From: Rehmannia glutinosa
Lineage: Eukaryota; Streptophyta; Magnoliopsida; Lamiales; Orobanchaceae
Assembly: GCA_016081115.2 (NCBI GenBank)
Contig: CM071928.1
Coordinates: 86,276,800-86,340,799, forward strand
Direction of reading: 5' to 3'
Length of the DNA stretch: 64,000 nucleotides
Within the stretch, counting starts at the first letter, position 1, and every line of letters starts with the position of its first letter. Positions 20,396-32,000 of the stretch are shown here, piece by piece. Under the pieces are notes generated by a model. The model had not been told where the DNA came from, searched no databases, and worked only from the letters and a program-made list of their open reading frames with translations. Both the position numbers and the translations under genes were made by a program.

Positions 20396-20742
20396 GAATG
20401 GAAGAAAAAAAGATAGGAGTCAATATGAGACACATCATATCAAGTGTTTTTAGGATTTAGATTCACATCTAACGATCTAGGTCTATTAGATCCATTTAAC
20501 AATTTAAAAAATTAAACATTTATTTTTTGACAATATTTCACTAATTTTTCTAAACATGCATATTTTTTAATAAAATAATATTACACAAATACATATAAAA
20601 ATAAAATAAACAGACATAGGGTAGAGTTGGTATATGTTTGAAAATAAAAGTTTAATAACACTTTTCTCGAATTCACTCGTGATTGTAAAATCATACTCAA
20701 ACTCGACTTCATTTTATAAGATTTGATTAATAATTAACAATT

Positions 20743-20883
20743 AAATGCAATTACTGGGTCAACTTTGTGCTCCATTGGTAGAGATTTGTGATGTGAGGAG
20801 TTTGACTCGGGTTCAATTCCATATAAGTGCGTTTGTCCCCTCTCTTTGCTATCCGCATTGTACTAAAAATAAAAATGCAATTA
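20743..20883 (+). mobile_element. Short SINE with perfect 11-bp target-site duplication
   Basis: AAATGCAATTA at 20,743-20,753 recurs exactly at 20,873-20,883. Between them a 119-bp insert carries an A-box-like CTCCATTGGTAGAG and a B box GGGTTCAATTCC, then ends TTGTACTAAAAATAAA. Together these identify a tRNA-derived SINE copied by target-primed reverse transcription. Confidence 0.85.
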
Positions 20884-20928
20884 TGGATGCCAAAATACAA
20901 ATTGATATTCTTAATCAACCCCATATAT

Positions 20929-21386
20929 TAAAGCTTCGTTTGGTTGGGCATAATAGAAGAGATATCAGTCACTTTTCTAATATTTTACTCATATTATATT
21001 ATTTGGTTCATACATCCATGAGCCGATTTTTTGCCCTTCTCATTGAGGTAATAGGTATCCCACCCCCTAGGTGGGATGAGGAATACATCCCAATATCATG
21101 CTATTACAAATTACCTACATATCCCTATTTACAACTATCCTTGTAATTGTGGAGGGTGATATAAGAATATGAATTATAATTTAAGGGCAATAAGATAATT
21201 CAATACTTATTGAGCTATTACTATCTCTTTTGAACCAAATAATTTAATAGACAAACCTTGCAATCCAACAACCAAATCACTCAAACAAACACATTTTTGG
21301 ACCTTAATAAACCCATAGGAAAAAGCCAATAAAGCTGGTGGGAAATAATTAAACTCAATCCTATCGTTGAACCAAACGAAGCTTAA
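20929..21386. mobile_element. Tourist-like (PIF/Harbinger) MITE with TAA duplication
   Basis: A 452-bp element (20,932-21,383) starts with AGCTTCGTTTGGTT and ends with its exact reverse complement AACCAAACGAAGCT. Both ends are flanked by TAA. Fourteen-base terminal inverted repeats with a 3-bp TTA/TAA target duplication are typical of Tourist MITEs. No coding capacity. Confidence 0.8.
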
Positions 21387-21514
21387 AAGAAAAAACAAAG
21401 TTAACACATGTCATCACCTCATTAATCTTAGATATTTGTCAATTTTTGATCTTCCCAATTCCATATGACGGCTTCACATTTATTTATGTAGCAACCCTAT
21501 GCACAAGTTTAAAT

Positions 21515-21589
21515 GATAACAAATTTAAAAGATAACAAATAATCCAAAAATCAATGATTATATCTACACTATCTTTTAAATTTGTTATC
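21515..21589. repeat. Perfect 20-bp inverted repeat
   Basis: GATAACAAATTTAAAAGATA (21,515-21,534) and its exact reverse complement (21,570-21,589) are 35 bases apart. The phrase TATATCTACACTATCTTTTAAA also recurs at about 21,699, so this may be part of an old foldback repeat. Confidence 0.6.
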
Positions 21590-21884
21590 TTTTAAATCAA
21601 CCCTATACGAAACAATCACGAATTTATGTTATATCAACGTCACGACAATTTGAATGTATCTGAATTTATCAAGTAGTTCTAATATTTCTAATTAGTATTA
21701 TATCTACACTATCTTTTAAAAATTAAAACTTATTCAATGAACTTATAAATAAAATGCAGAAAATATGCAAGAAATAAAATAAAAATCAACAAGTTTGTGA
21801 AACTAAAATTTTATTTTTGGACAAGGGTGTTATTCTAGTTTAATCATATTTTTGGTAGCCAATTTTTTTATTGTATGTGAATGC

Positions 21885-22013
21885 AGGGTAAGTAGATCTA
21901 CTGCACTTAGCCTACCCAATCGTTATACCGTTAGATCGATCAACATATATACACACACATCCACACGTGTTAATCTAATGGTATAAAACTCACTGTTTAG
22001 CCTACCTGCCGTG
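21885..22013. mobile_element. Possible small foldback MITE upstream of the symplekin gene
   Basis: Imperfect inverted arms: GCAGGGTAAGTAG...TTATACCGTTAGATCGATCAACA on the left, and on the other strand of the right arm GGCAGGTAGGC...TTTATACCATTAGATTAACACG. It sits about 260 bases before the first exon, so it could be in the promoter. No target duplication identified. Confidence 0.35.
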
Positions 22014-22274
22014 ATAAAGATCGACTAACCCGTGAATAAGAATGCCAAATTGTTAACTTATTTACTTTGCCTAAAATATCACAACCTCCCCAAACGTTCC
22101 TTATATTTTCTGCCCACTACAATCAGAATTCAGAGCCACTCAGAATTTCCGCAAGACTTCTGCTTTCCGACCCTACCCCCCTCCTCCCCAATTCAAACCC
22201 TAGAAACCCTTATTTCAAACAGAAACCCCAATTTCACCTAATTGAGAATTTCAATCGCTCTTCTAAATTGTTGC

Positions 22275-25200
22275 ATGGCTGGGGCCCCGTCGAGGAGCAG
22301 GCGCTCTCTCTGTTAGCAGCGGCGAACAACCATGGGAATTTGACCGTGAAGTTATCGTCATTGAAGCAGGCCAAGGACATCTTGTTGTCCGTTGAACCGT
22401 CTCAAGCGGCGGAGCTTTTTCCTTACTTGGTTGAGCTTCAGTATTCCCCTGAAATCCTCGTCAGAAAGTACCTCCTTGAGTGAGTGATTCTTGCAGAAAA
22501 GTGTAATTTTTCCTTAAAATATTGAATTTTTATGAGTTTTGTTTTCGTTTTCATGGTCTGGAATGGAATTATTACTTGCGTTGTAATTACATTCTATCAA
22601 TCCACATATTTGGTTCTGGCGTCCTTATGCTCAATGCAATTGAGGGTTTCTGTTAATGAATAGATGGGCATGTGCATGTTCTTATTGTCAAGTGAAGAAT
22701 GCTCTGTCTATTCAGATTTTACAGTAACATTTACAAGTACTTCAGGGCTCTGGCATCCTTGTGTTAAAACTTGAAGATTTTTATGAAAGGCGTTATATTC
22801 TTGAGTTTCAATTCAGTTGTGATAATTAGTTCTCAATCTAAGGACATGATTGCACCTGCTTCCTTATATTCACACCAGCACTTAACTTTAACAAGAGAAA
22901 TGGAAAAGATGCCTGCTAGTAATGATTGTGACATTGTCAGGTATTGTTTTCAAAATGCACCAACGAATAATGAAGAAGTTGTTAAGGGGACTGAACGTTA
23001 TACAGATTTGAGTGATTTAAGATTAGGTTGCAGTAATTTGGCAACTGAATGGTTTAATTTGAATGAAAATTTTCTGCTTAGGAGTGATTCTTTAGCGTGA
23101 ACATAAAAAGGGCCAGGTAATTTTGTTACGCCCACCCAATGGAAGTTGAGCCTGGTCACTCAGTTAAGTCCTTTTTTTGCCATGAAAGTATATATTTACT
23201 TGTTTATTTGATTTTGCTACTTCTCTACATTTTCTAATCTTGTTTCTGTCCCCGATCACTGACAAGCTGTTCGCAAAGAACTTAGTTTAGTACAGCTTTA
23301 TTCATCGAGCCAGTTTGTGGTTTATTCATAATAGTCTGGTGTTGAAGAACGCTTGCTCCTTATGAAGGAGTTAGACAAGCATTTTATAAGTTCTTTTAAA
23401 TTGTGCAATAGTAGTGTCTATATGTGGCTCTTAGCAACTGTTCAACTTCTGTTAAAGATGTTGGCAGTTCTTTGCTTATACATAATGGTATTTCTCCATT
23501 GTCGGATTATTGTGACTAGTGTGTTTCATCACTTAACTTCATTGAGTATGGTTGACAGGGTAATTGACGAGATTGGGGCCAAAACAAGGGAACATCTGTC
23601 CATATTATTGCCTGTCTTACTGACATATTTGAAAGATAACAACCCTGTGATTGCAAAGCAATCTATCATCACTGGCACAAAAATATTTTCTATTGTGTTG
23701 GAGGAATTAGCATTTCAGGTTCTCTCTCTCTGTATTTGTGTGTGTGCCCATGTGTGCATATCTTTCTCCCTCTCCTGTGAAACTTAAAAATTTGAAACAT
23801 TTCATTATATTCCATATGATGATTTCTCTTCTCCTTCTGTTGATTTGTTGTTACTTTACTAGTGATAGTCTGTATTGTACATCATAATTCAAGACCGAAA
23901 ACATTTTTAAATAGAAAAAACTTTTGACAACTTGATTTCAAGGATTCTTGTATTCTGTTATTTCTTAGTTTATATATCATGCTGTATGATCGATTGTATG
24001 AAATTTATGAATCCTCATTTCAAAAAACTTGCATGTTTTATTAACTTTAGCTGCCGTATCTCACTGTTATCTTTTTGAATAATTGTTCTCACATTGTGTA
24101 TATATATGAAACTTTAAAGCCGTATTTTTAAAAATTTATAGTTTCAACGGCGTGGTATAGTTGAGAGATGGCTTGAAGAGCTGTGGACATGGATGATCAC
24201 ATTTAGGGATGCTGTTTTGGGCATTATCTTTGAGGTATGTATGAAGTTGGTGCAATGTATTTTTACTTCTGATTGATATCAGTCACTACAAAATTTCATC
24301 TAGTAGTTTAATGTCTCATTTTTTAATTAAATAACCTTCTTTGAGCCTTATCGTCATTAGGACTTTGTGTGATACCAAACAAATTTCTTTTCAGTTGACT
24401 TTGTTCATGATAGCCTTGTGGTCCTAGATGATCTTGGCATATTTATGTTCAAATGAGTTGGAGTCTAAGTTGCAACATGGTTATGACCATGTGGACCTCC
24501 CTAGTAGATGCTCTAAAGAGTCTTTTGAAGCGTTGTGGGTCGATACTTCTTAGTTCAGGTTCCTATGTGGTTGTACCTTGTCTAATCATTAAATTACACG
24601 TAATATTTTTAAATTTTTTGTTGGGACAAACAAATATAGAACAACATGGTGATTGGAAATATAAGTAAAAATGGCTGCCGATATTGTCACACCGTATGTG
24701 CTGCTGTATATCCAAGATAACCTGTATGAGAATTCATGTAAAATGCAGCAAATACGATATCTGCTTAAATCCAAATCTAGACATTTTAACGTACACATGG
24801 AGGAGTAAAAGTCATACAGGAACTATGCGACTTCTTCAATGTACTTTCAGTTGTATCCGGGAATCTGAAGAAATGGGATGAAAACCTAATACCTTTCTCG
24901 TAAACATCCTCCACATAAAAGAAAAGGTGAAAAACAAATGCTCTATAAATGTGGATCCACAATCTGATCTAATAATGAAGAAGAATCCAGAGGAGCAAGG
25001 AGCGAAGCATTGTATGCTTGAGATTATATAAGCTGAAAAGAACAGTGAAAGGAAAGAATTGAATGTAAAGAATTTTGTTGTATGTGTAGATTTTTTTTAT
25101 AATTTGGCATATTAGTTTCAGATATGACGTTGCTCTTCAAGTAAATATAGCAGGCTGTATAGATTTACTTGGTTTTGTCCCTTCCTATTGCACATCAGTT

Positions 25201-26030
25201 GAACTCTGTTTGCCTGGTCAAGTAACCTATTACAACAGTAGCGACCCTGACCAAGTGAACGATATATGTGTAGAGGTATGGAACAGTAGATGTTCAAAGA
25301 TGTAGAAGCATTTGATATTCTGTCATATTGAGGTTGGTAATTCAGATGAATCATTGTTAGATTTCAACTACCATGCTTATAGTGGATCTCGGAGGGTTCA
25401 TTCTCCATTTGAATGCTTATATACATTGGTGTCATGCCTGGGTTAACAGTGAATGGGAATAAAGAGCACTTCTCCACAAGTTCTGGCTCCCTAGGATATC
25501 TTTATAGAACATGCCCTTTCTGCGAGGATGGTGATATGTGCTTGTTTCCTGTCTTGGAGTTGAATAATCTTGGTAACCATTGTTGATTCCCTGGATTGTG
25601 TTGCAGGCGGGTTCTGTTGGTTCGAAGTTGTTAGCAATAAAATTTCTGGAAACATATGTTTTACAATTCACTTTGGATTCAAATGATTTTGGATCAAACC
25701 CCGAAGGTAATACTATTTTAATCAATAATAATAAGAGTGATTTATATTTTGGAAGCTATTCATTATGGATCACATTTTACTAGGGCTGTTTACCATTTTG
25801 TATGCATTTGAGATTCTGATTGTCAACCTTTACATTTCTGATTCTGCTTTGCCTGCAGTTATGATAAGGCCAGGAAGGGTGTTTAATGTCTCATGGATAA
25901 TGGATGGTCATCCTGTTCTGGATCCACCTGCTCTCGTATCTGATGCAAACAGATATCTGGGCATCTTATTGGATTTGTTGCGGTCAGCTAATAATTTCCC
26001 TGGTTCCTTGACAATTACTGCTGTCAATAG
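22275..26030 (+). CDS. ESP4: Symplekin exons 1-5: N-terminal HEAT-like (DUF3453) region, first part
   Basis: Exon 1 encodes QALSLLAAANNHGNLTVKLS and ELFPYLVELQYSPEILVRKYLLE. Exon 2 encodes VIDEIGAKTREHLSILLPVLLTYL, exon 3 FQRRGIVERWLEELWTWM, exon 4 AGSVGSKLLAIKFLETYVLQFT, exon 5 FNVSWIMDGHPVLDPPALVSDANRYLG. These helical repeats form the start of the symplekin N-terminal scaffold that in animals and yeast binds Ssu72. Exon 1's ATG (22,275) is one base out of phase with the conserved sequence; the frame that matches has no ATG upstream. Exon 1 ends in phase 2 and joins exon 2 cleanly. Confidence 0.9.
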
Positions 26031-29000
26031 GTGAGCTAACTTTAAGAAAACATTTAGCCCTCTTTGTTTAACACGTGAATTCTATTTTGCATATATTTTA
26101 CTTATCGTGTTGTTATATTGGTCTAGAAGAACAAAGAAATCTGATCGAAAAACTTAAAATTTTCCTATCATGATAAAATTTAATTATAGAGGATATGAGT
26201 GTGACACATCTCACAATATTAGGTGCTCTAAAAACTTATGTACCTGGTTTAGGTGGTATATGAGACAGCTTGTTGGTGGGTGCTCTTCTGTGCTATGAGG
26301 GCCTGCACTGGGAATAATATAGTGCTTTGTTATGGCTTATTTGTAGGCTGAAACAAGAGAATGTCGTGCATAACTTCATTGGTTAAGAGAGCAATTTTAA
26401 AAGCTTGTAACAAATCTCCGAACTGTGAAATAGACGTTTATGCATTTGTAAAGAAAATAAATATGCATGCCATAAATTGTTTAATATTCTGAGTTGGCCC
26501 TGGAGATATAGTTGGTTATACTACCATAATCCCTCTTGTTTATCAAAGTATAAGATAAGAAACAGTGTTCTTAACCAATATCTTAGATTCCTTTTCGACC
26601 TTGCAATCCATAGAGGAAATGGAAATGAGGGGAAAAATGCATATGGGGTGGAAACTAAATGCTCACATTTTATCAATCGTCTCCAATGAAATCTTTTGTA
26701 ATGTTATCATTATTAGTAGAAACCAGCTCTCTGGGTAGTGACTTATTATATCAAATATAACTTTTGACTCAAATGCTTGAGAATTTTATTTGAACTTCAA
26801 CAAATAAATCGATGCTTCTGACAAGAGTTGGCAAACTAAATCCTTCCTTGGTCTCTAGTGATATCTCTATCTTCCATATAAAAATGCTTGCATATAATGG
26901 CATGCTTGTTTTAGTTTCTGAATTATGATTCCTTAAAATAATTATCTTAAATTAATCAAATTATACATAGGGAGTGGATTAAAAAAAAATCAGTTCTTTT
27001 GACATCTAGTCTATTTGAAGATGTAAGAAATCAAGTTTTCTGGTAAACTACCACAATTTTTACTTACCCAAAATATATTCGTAAAAATTTGATTTAGTTT
27101 ATCAAAACCTCTCATACGTATCAAGAAAAAGTTATAAATAGATCTATTATGAAAACCATCCAAACTAAACGAGCCCTTAACTTTGTTATATATGGAAAAG
27201 GAAAACTGGGTCGATAGTATGATATATTTATTTCTTATTAGTTTAGAGCATGTAGAGTTGGAAGGAAAAACAGTTGAGTGCTTATTTTTTTGTTGCCAAT
27301 GTTTGTTCTTTCATACAGATCATGAGAGAGATATATTTAACCCCATTTTCAGTATATATTGTCAGAGATGGTTTGGTGTTAATTGTTTTCCTTTGGTTTA
27401 TTTGAGGAGTTGTAAATGTTGTACTTGCTCTTAGTTGTCTGGTAATTGTATAAACTTTTTGGCCTTGTGTGCACAGTATTTCCCTCTGCTTTTGAGTGCT
27501 TGCGTGTGTTACTGTTGTATTGTATATCATATAAAATGTCTATTTCTCGTTATGTTCTATGTTTATGAGGGTTTCTTCCCGTGTCATGACATTGGACATT
27601 ATATTTGTGTTGCGTATTGGGTTGGCTTTGAAGGCTGCATTTTCCTGTTGGAGCTTTTGTGCGTTATGCAACCTGATTCCGGGAGTCGGTTAAACCTCTA
27701 GATATTAGTCGTTATCTTTATTCATGTCAAGAAGCTGCGTTGCAGTTATATATACGTTGTTCAGCTAAATTTCACAGCCTTGCTATCATCTGCCTGCTTC
27801 TTTTTTGACATGACATGATGATCTCTTTACATCATGATCGCATCGCTATTCGTGGCCCCTTATATTTTAACACAAGGGAGCACTAAATAACTAACTTTTT
27901 TTTTTTTTTTTTTTGCTGGGATCACTGAAGCTTGGCAATTGGTGTTAGTGTAAGTTCAACTGCCTTTTTGTGCTATTATTGCAGCATGCTGTCCAGCTCT
28001 TTAACGTGGAGTTAAATGGCAGTTTGCCTGAGAATGCTGAAATGGTGGTTCAGATAAGAGAAGTTAGGAGTTAGCTGATGTCAGCAACATTGGCGTTCAA
28101 TAGGACTGATAAGCTATGGATAAATTTCATCTGATTGGATCTAAAATCATTTGGACAAGCAACTTACTGCATTGTATAATTGTTTTGTGAGACCAAAATA
28201 CCTCAACATTTTAGCACATCTTTTGTATGAACATATGGTTGTAGCATGTGCAGCCTGTAAATACTGTTTATATTAAATGTATTATAGATGTCTGTTTTAT
28301 TCTCATATAAATTCATTTGGTAATCACTTCGCTATTTCAATGACGTTTTGGCTGCTTTGCCATTCTCTTGTTACCGATCGAATTGTTGTAGCTGTTTTCT
28401 TGCTGAACTAGTATATTTTTCTATGGTCTGAGTAAAAGTTAGCATGATCCAAGTATCAACTTTCAGAGCATGTCTAGTTTTCCTATGGAAGGCTCATTAA
28501 TGGTGCAGTCTTGACCTTGATCGTTGAGACTAAATCTATTTAGTGTGGTTGTCAGCATGGCATATTGCAACTATTAGTAAGATGAATTCTTCTGATGAAA
28601 TGAATCAAACAATTTTTTTCACCAAAAGTATTGACCAGCTAACATTTGCCTTTGACTACAACAACAACAACAAACTAAGCCTTAATCCCACTACGTGGGG
28701 TCGGCTATACGGATCATATCGCGCCATCGTTTACGGTCATAAGCCATATTTTCGTTTATTTCAAGGTATAACATGTCATGTTTAATAGCTTCTTTCCAAG
28801 TCTTTTTAGGCCTACCTCTCCCTCTTTTGATTTGTGTGAGTGATTCTCTACCTTCTAAACGTCGCACAGTGCATCTAAAGGTCTCCTATAAACATGTCCA
28901 AACCATCTTAATCGTGTTTCTCGTATAACATTTGCCTTTGACTAACATAGCAAAAATATTTTCTGAGAGCTGTGCCAACCAAATTTGTTCCTGAGATTGG

Positions 29001-32000
29001 AGAAAATAAATTGTGATTCCATCTTTCAGTTGATTGATTGCTCCATCTTATTTTTATGTGGTTGAATTCAGCTGCAATCATAATTCAGAAGTGACCAGAA
29101 ATGGAAAAAAAATTGGGATTCTTGATGCTTAAAGATAATGAGATAAATGATAATGATGAGCTTGCTTTGCATGGATTTAATCTAGGTAGAGTTCTTCACA
29201 CACTGGGATTGTAGAAACATGATGGTATAAGGTGTGTATCATGTATTTGAATTAGCAATTGCGATGTTGCATACCCAAAAAAGTGTCAGGAAGGGCCGTG
29301 GAGTCTAATCATTGATCCACAGTTTGAAAAAATGGTTTAATATGTGGTGTGATGTGTGATTTTGTTTGTGATCATTCTATGTTGTGGAATTGGTTGAACT
29401 TAAGCCACTCGCTCCTTTGAAGGATTGCAGAAAAACTCCTCAGGATTTTACCGAAAGAAAGAGAGCACCAGCTTGAACCTAATCTCTTGAAATATAGAAC
29501 TATATAGACACATGCCAATCAGGACACGAGGACTTCAATTTCTCATCATAATTAATAAAAGGAAATCCTGAAATTTTGCTTGAGGAAAATATGGATTGCG
29601 CAACTTTTCCTCTAAACATTTATTTTTGGAGCAGCAAGGACTTGGTGATGCAACAATTGCATACGTTTTGGGCCTTTTGGCTTGTTTATGTAGTACATAC
29701 ATTCATATTATGCCATGAACTGGCTGGAACCTTATATGATATGCTTATGTGGTTGATTGGATTTTGTCTGATGCAATCACCAAAAGTGGCTAGAAGTTGG
29801 TTATATATACTGGATTTCATGCATATTCCTAAGCTTCTACCTATGTTTCTCCACTGTTGGGGGATTTCTAGCATTTAGGCAATTTTCAGGTTTTAGTCAT
29901 AAATTTTGCTTTTTTTTGCTTGACCTAGTGCAGTAATTTGAAACTTGAATTGGTAAATTTCTGGAGGGAGCCGGAGAAAGTGATTACACCCATCCAATGG
30001 ACGTTGAACCATGTCTAGACATTGCACTTGTAGTACTTCCTGAATGTTGTTTTAGTTTATCACAATTGAAAATCTGTGATGTTGCAACTCAGTTGCAATT
30101 CTTGCCCAACGCTCATGTTGGAATTGTTGTGGTATTACTTGGATTCTATCATTAGGGCTTCTAGACATCTGCTCACTTTTTGAGGTGTAAAAATTCTTTA
30201 AAATCAATTTTATCCTTGATTTAAAGTATATTTTTGCCCATCTTCCTCTGTTTTATGTCTGTATATGATGAACTTAAGTGATCCATATTCACATGCCACC
30301 TTTCCTTTTCCCTTAACTTGTGATGTTAGGGGAAGATTGTGAACTCTTATTGTGATTAAACCTCTATGGCCTTGTTCTGAGTGGCTATCACAACTTTCTC
30401 GTTATGATTTCTGAGTCAACTAATGGAGAATGCAGTTGCAGTTTGTCTTCTAATTTGGTCATCTAGGTTGGTAGGGTCATAAAAAGCAATAGCAAGGCTG
30501 TCTTTCTTGTGCAACACAGCAGGAAGGTTTTATTTTTTTCTGTTACTTGTTTTCTTTCTCAAATGAAAAGCAATAGCAAGGCTGTCTTTCTTTAGTTCCT
30601 TGTTTCTTGCTCTATAAAAACTTCTTTAACCAATTTTAGTCTCTACGATTTTGGTAAGTGACTGGTGAAGAATGTTTCTGCAATACATTATAGAGCTTAA
30701 GATTGAACTAAAACAAAAATGAAGTAGAGCAAGCTTATCTTACCAATGAATGAAGTGGATTCCTTGCTAATTTTGGTTAAAATATATTTTTTTCGATGAT
30801 CATTATAGAATTTGATTGGCATGGTAGGTGGAAAAGTTGAAGATTATTTTGTTCTAGGATCGTGTATTGGCAAGAATAAGTTATTGTTGACCCTTGGCTA
30901 AGTGGTTATGATGTTCATAACTAGTGCCAGATATTGGAGCTTTGAGGAGTGAGTGATTATGATCATGATCATGATGCTACTTAGTTGGATAATGGGATTA
31001 AAAGTACTGATTTTTCGCAATAGCTCTTGATCTCATTTAAGTTATTGGCTCACTCATTTGCTGAATACTCTATAAAATACAAATTGTGATGTTTTGGAAA
31101 TGAAATTAATCCTTTCAAGGATATTGGTGATGAGGTGATGATAGAGTAGTCCTTTTCTTTTTTTCTTTTCCTGTCCCTGGTTGAATATAATGTTCTCATT
31201 GCTGTCTTCTGGGCCCAATACGGTGATATAGTGCCAGACTACCAGCAAGTGCTTGGTGGTTCTCTCCATCTCCAGTTGCAGCTTCTTTGATTTTAATGTG
31301 CCTTTATAACTTCCTGTGTGGCTATACTGAATTTGAACTTTTGCAGTGTACTGATGTATGATTTTGCTTTATTCGTTTTGGTGAAAATGATAACATGTGT
31401 GCAAAAGGCATTTTTGTCTTTCCATGCCAATGTGACTTGTGACTGTGTGGCTAAAGCCCTGTTGGCTTGTCCATTCTATGTTGCTTTCTTAAATCTTCTT
31501 GGCAACGGAAAGGACTCATATTGCTACCTTTCTCTGTCTCTGGATAAACAATTTTCTGGACAAAAAAAGATCGATGGATCTATATCTGGTTATATGTGGT
31601 TTCGCTGTTGCATATCTTTGTTCCTTTGGTTACTAATTCTGTTTTTTCCCCTTCTAACCCGTTTAACTGCTGTTCAAAAAATTTATGCAATGGTAACGAG
31701 TAACCAGATATTAAATGCAACCGTTGCTTAGCATAGAAATTTGTGTGAATTTCTTGTGATTTGCATTTCTGGTTTCAGAATCACTCATTTCTTCAATTTG
31801 TTTTCACCTTTTCTATTGGTCTTTCTAGTCTCTGCCTGGTTTATTTTTGCTTTGATTTTATTTTTCCGGTTTATGAATAAATAATGTTTAAGCTTACATC
31901 TGAGATCTATCATTTTATGCCTGTTGGTGCTTAAAATTGGGTGTGTGTGTGTTGGGGGTGGTGGTGGTGTGGTGTGGGGAGGAATAAAGTCCAAATATAA

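Noticed and set aside
20745..21146. 133-codon plus-strand open frame
   Set aside because: It runs through the SINE, its target duplication and the left end of the Tourist-like MITE, so it is a chance frame.
22771..23100. 109-codon open frame in symplekin intron 1
   Set aside because: Lies between exons 1 and 2, which join in phase; no similarity to the family and no splice sites framing it.
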